From: Lonepinella koalarum
Lineage (GTDB): Bacteria; Pseudomonadota; Gammaproteobacteria; Enterobacterales; Pasteurellaceae
Direction of reading: 5' to 3'
Assembly: GCF_004565475.1 (NCBI RefSeq)
Contig: NZ_SRHX01000002.1
Span: forward strand, 62,001 to 126,000
Length of the DNA stretch: 64,000 nt
The position numbers were made by a program, and so were the translations under genes. The notes beneath the pieces are model-generated. The model was not told the DNA's origin, ran no database searches, and worked only from the letters and a program-made list of their open reading frames with translations. Numbering within the stretch: the stretch's first letter is position 1; every line of letters begins with the position of its first letter. Below are positions 62,007 through 64,000 of this stretch, piece by piece.

Positions 62007-62492
62007 TTAACGTAAACGTAAAGTGGAACCGACACTCAATTTTGCCATTGATGAAATACCATTCAAGTCAGCAATTTCATTAATACTTTTACCGCTTAAA
62101 TAGCTGATTAAATAAAGGGTATCGTATTTACCCACGGTATAAGTTGAGCCTGTATAGCAGCCTTTTTGAATTTGGCTATATACAGGCGTATTTGTGCCAT
62201 CACGCACCACCGTACAATTACCGACTTGTTCAGCATTTCCGCTTGTATTATAGCTGGAACTGGTTTGTTGGTTATAAGTCGTTTGGTTATAAGCCGGTTG
62301 GCTATAGGTCGGTTGTTGATATTGACCATCTGGCTGTTCCATGGTGTTTGGCATTTCGGTTGGTTGGACATTTGCATAAGGCTCACTCACATCAACCACT
62401 TCATAACTTGAAGTGGCGTCTGTAGTTGAACTATTAGTACAACCGACTAATGCAAAAGCGACTAAAGGCAATACAAAAAGTGATTTTTTCAT
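62007..62492 (-). CDS. LysM-domain lipoprotein inside the his operon
   Basis: 161 residues. Lipobox ALVGC (Cys 18), a Gln/Tyr/Thr-rich linker with repeats such as QPTYSQPAYNQTTYNQ, and a C-terminal LysM domain (TYTVGKYDTLYLISYLSGKSINEIADLNGI) that would bind peptidoglycan. Looks like the N-terminal half of NlpD without the M23 peptidase. Likely anchored in the outer membrane. It lies between hisH and hisA; a hairpin (TATGCTA/TAGCATA) upstream suggests its own transcript start. Role unknown; probable envelope-division factor. Confidence 0.8.
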   Translation of the reverse strand: MKKSLFVLPLVAFALVGCTNSSTTDATSSYEVVDVSEPYANVQPTEMPNTMEQPDGQYQQPTYSQPAYNQTTYNQQTSSSYNTSGNAEQVGNCTVVRDGTNTPVYSQIQKGCYTGSTYTVGKYDTLYLISYLSGKSINEIADLNGISSMAKLSVGSTLRLR

Positions 62493-62547
62493 TTGATAAT
62501 CCTATTTAGACAAAATATAAAATAATTTACCTTTAAAAAGGTTATGC

Positions 62548-62567
62548 TAAGCCTAGCATAGATTTGT
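62548..62567 (-). other. Hairpin between hisH and the LysM lipoprotein gene
   Basis: TATGCTA and TAGCATA around AGCC form a short stem. On the minus strand it is followed by CCTTTTTAAAGG, so it may partly terminate the upstream his transcript. Confidence 0.35.
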
Positions 62568-62598
62568 CATGAGTGTAATAAGTTACCCTGACGAATGA

Positions 62599-63192
62599 TT
62601 AGATATTTTCCACAAAATTTTGCAATAATTGTGCACCGTTTTTACCTGAACGTTCAGGATGAAATTGTACGCCATAAAAATTTTTACTCGCAATAGCAGC
62701 CGAGAATTTTACCCCATATTGACTGGTTGCAATGGTATTTTCATTCGGCAATACCGCATAACTATGCACAAAATAAAAATGGCTATCTTGCTCAATATTG
62801 ACGAATAACGGATGATTGTCGGCATAATGCACCTTATTCCAACCCGTATGTGGCAACGGCAAACCCGTATTAGGAATTAATTCCGTATGCCCTGTCATGA
62901 GATTTAAGGTTGATACATTGCCTTCGGCGGAATATTCCGTCATTAACTGCATGCCTAAGCAAATGCCTAACATCGGTTGGGTAGCGTTTTGAATAGTTGC
63001 GATAAGTTGGCGTTGTTCTAAATTTTGCATTGCAGCAATAGCGGTGCCAACACCGGGTAAAATCAGTTTATTGGCGGATTGGATTTTATTCAGATCTCGG
63101 GAGATCTCGGCAGTGTAACCCAAACGGTCAAAAGCAAATTTGACGGATGACAGGTTGGCACAGCCAGTGTCGATGATAATAATATTTTTCAT
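62599..63192 (-). CDS. hisH: Imidazole glycerol phosphate synthase glutaminase subunit
   Basis: 197 residues, class I glutamine amidotransferase. Nucleophile Cys in MLGICLGMQLM; catalytic His and Glu in VQFHPERSG. Supplies ammonia to HisF. Located 21 bp after vapC, so it may be read from the toxin-antitoxin transcript. Confidence 0.96.
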   Translation of the reverse strand: MKNIIIIDTGCANLSSVKFAFDRLGYTAEISRDLNKIQSANKLILPGVGTAIAAMQNLEQRQLIATIQNATQPMLGICLGMQLMTEYSAEGNVSTLNLMTGHTELIPNTGLPLPHTGWNKVHYADNHPLFVNIEQDSHFYFVHSYAVLPNENTIATSQYGVKFSAAIASKNFYGVQFHPERSGKNGAQLLQNFVENI

Positions 63193-63213
63193 AATTTATA
63201 GTTCAACTGTAAG

Positions 63214-63603
63214 TTATTGCCAATCTTCAACGCGTAATTTATTTACACGTGCAAATTCTTTAGTATTATGGGTAATCAAGATTAAATGACGATTAATTGC
63301 TTGTCCTGCAATCTGTATATCATAAGTACCAATAGGTGTCCCTTGTTTCGTTAATTCTGCTCTAATTTTACCAGCTTGTTTGGCATCCTCTAATTCAAAG
63401 GGCAAAATAGTAAACGGTAATTTATCCAATTTAGCTAAATTTTCTGTTTTACGCTGGCTTTTTTCTGCCCCATAATAAAGTTCAAACATAACAATACTCG
63501 ATAAAGCAAAGTCAGTTGGAGCGTAACGTTTCAAGCGAGTAATAAAATCCATATTGTTATTTAAAATGGCAATAACGGCATTGGTATCTAACAAATATTT
63601 CAT
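63214..63603 (-). CDS. vapC: VapC-type PIN-domain toxin
   Basis: 129 residues. PIN RNase acids are present: Asp6 in YLLDTNAV, Glu41 in MFELYYGAE and Asp95 in GTYDIQIAGQA; a late THNTKEF segment holds the fourth site. Members cut initiator tRNA or rRNA. ATGA overlap with vapB. It sits inside the his operon and appears intact. Confidence 0.9.
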   Translation of the reverse strand: MKYLLDTNAVIAILNNNMDFITRLKRYAPTDFALSSIVMFELYYGAEKSQRKTENLAKLDKLPFTILPFELEDAKQAGKIRAELTKQGTPIGTYDIQIAGQAINRHLILITHNTKEFARVNKLRVEDWQ

Positions 63604-63851
63604 TCAAAACTGCCCCAATCTCTTTCTTGTGCGGTAGATAAACGACCCTCTTCAATCGCCTGTACAAAACTTTCATCTAGTTTACCCATTTCAGCCAGTT
63701 CGTCTAACCACGACCAATCATTGACAATCGGCTCAAGGATCACCTTTTGACCTTGTTTTCGAATGCTCACTTCTTTACTATTAAAGCGAAATGCTTTGGG
63801 TAGGCGTAAAGCCTGAGAATTACCCGTCCAAAATAATTTTGCTGTTGTCAT
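63600..63851 (-). CDS. vapB: VapB-type antitoxin
   Basis: 83 residues. N-terminal AbrB/SpoVT-like DNA-binding hairpin (AKLFWTGNSQALRLPKAFRF), acidic C-terminal tail (QERDWGSFE) that should fill the VapC active site. Binds its own promoter with VapC. Starts 75 bp after hisB; the gap is very AT-rich with TATATA repeats that may be its operator. Confidence 0.9.
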   Translation of the reverse strand: MTTAKLFWTGNSQALRLPKAFRFNSKEVSIRKQGQKVILEPIVNDWSWLDELAEMGKLDESFVQAIEEGRLSTAQERDWGSFE

Positions 63852-63926
63852 TGTTTACTCCCAATTCTTGTTTGTATATATTAAAAGTATATATAAATAT
63901 ATTGATATATTCAACTAATATGAGAA
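63852..63926 (-). promoter_or_regulatory. AT-rich vapBC promoter/operator region
   Basis: 75 bp between hisB and vapB with repeated TATATA elements (for example GTATATATT and AGTATATATA, about 63875-63895) in both orientations. Probably the autoregulated vapBC promoter. Inferred from position and symmetry. Confidence 0.4.
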
Positions 63927-64000
63927 CTACAACACCCCTTTACTACTCGGCAACACATCACTTTCAATCCGAATCGCCTGTCTTAACGTTCGCCCAAACA
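63927..64000 (-). CDS. hisB: HisB C-terminus, partial
   Basis: The last 24 codons of a minus-strand gene running off the window end: FGRTLRQAIRIESDVLPSSKGVL and stop TAG at 63927-63929. The R-T-L-R-Q-A-I-R ... LPSSKGVL ending is the known C-terminus of bifunctional HisB (imidazoleglycerol-phosphate dehydratase). It places vapBC between hisB and hisH. Confidence 0.88.
   Translation of the reverse strand, partial: FGRTLRQAIRIESDVLPSSKGVL

Overview
The window is a stretch of chromosome from a member of the Pasteurellaceae. The 9-bp Haemophilus-type DNA uptake signal (AAGTGCGGT or its complement ACCGCACTT) occurs at least 25 times, in genes and in paired copies that form terminator stems. The gene set also fits: OmpP2-like porin, fused SiaQM TRAP permease, and a sialic acid locus in the same order as Haemophilus influenzae. 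I cannot fix the genus. Full arginine and histidine pathways together with GltBD and GdhA make the host more prototrophic than H. influenzae; Pasteurella, Rodentibacter, Aggregatibacter or a related Haemophilus are all possible. No tRNA, rRNA, CRISPR array or complete insertion sequence was seen.

Layout. 0-1.8 kb: 3' part of an autotransporter with 60 tetrapeptide repeats. 1.8-3.9 kb: a DUF535 protein and NhaA, convergent. 4.2-5.9 kb: an AT-rich, AGA-codon-rich two-gene cassette (DUF262 plus HEPN) that looks acquired and defence-like. 6.1-9.3 kb: argCBH operon (minus strand) with tandem ARG boxes. 9.6-14.5 kb: a Fur-box-preceded uptake cassette made of an OprC-like outer membrane barrel with no visible plug, a Tat-exported binding protein, an ABC permease and ATPase, and a small membrane protein. 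14.6-27.8 kb: argE and a nitrogen assimilation block (glnA, gltB, gltD, asnB, gdhA) with nfsA. 27.9-33.3 kb: tex, a CPA1 antiporter, a Met-rich exported peptide and a porin. 33.3-35.4 kb: a repeat-rich accessory patch with gst and a toxin-antitoxin pair whose toxin has an in-frame stop.

35.4-45.6 kb is a complete sialic acid system: SiaP and SiaQM take up sialic acid, NanM epimerises it, NanA cleaves it, NanK and NanE make GlcNAc-6-P, NagA and NagB feed it to glycolysis, and SiaR regulates. A CRP-like site lies between the two divergent arms, and a closely similar module lies upstream of the porin. 45.6-59.7 kb is housekeeping: tpx, a HAD phosphatase, comF, nfuA, ribF, focA-pflB, hinT, ycfL, nagZ, rlmC, a DMT permease, murJ and rpsT (UUG start). 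59.8-64 kb is the distal his operon (hisB, hisH, hisA, hisF, hisIE), interrupted by a vapBC module and by a LysM lipoprotein gene.

The most unusual items are the DUF262/HEPN pair, the plugless receptor cassette, and an intergenic repeat of about 115 bp, present in four full copies and one half copy, with four hairpins that show compensatory base changes between copies.
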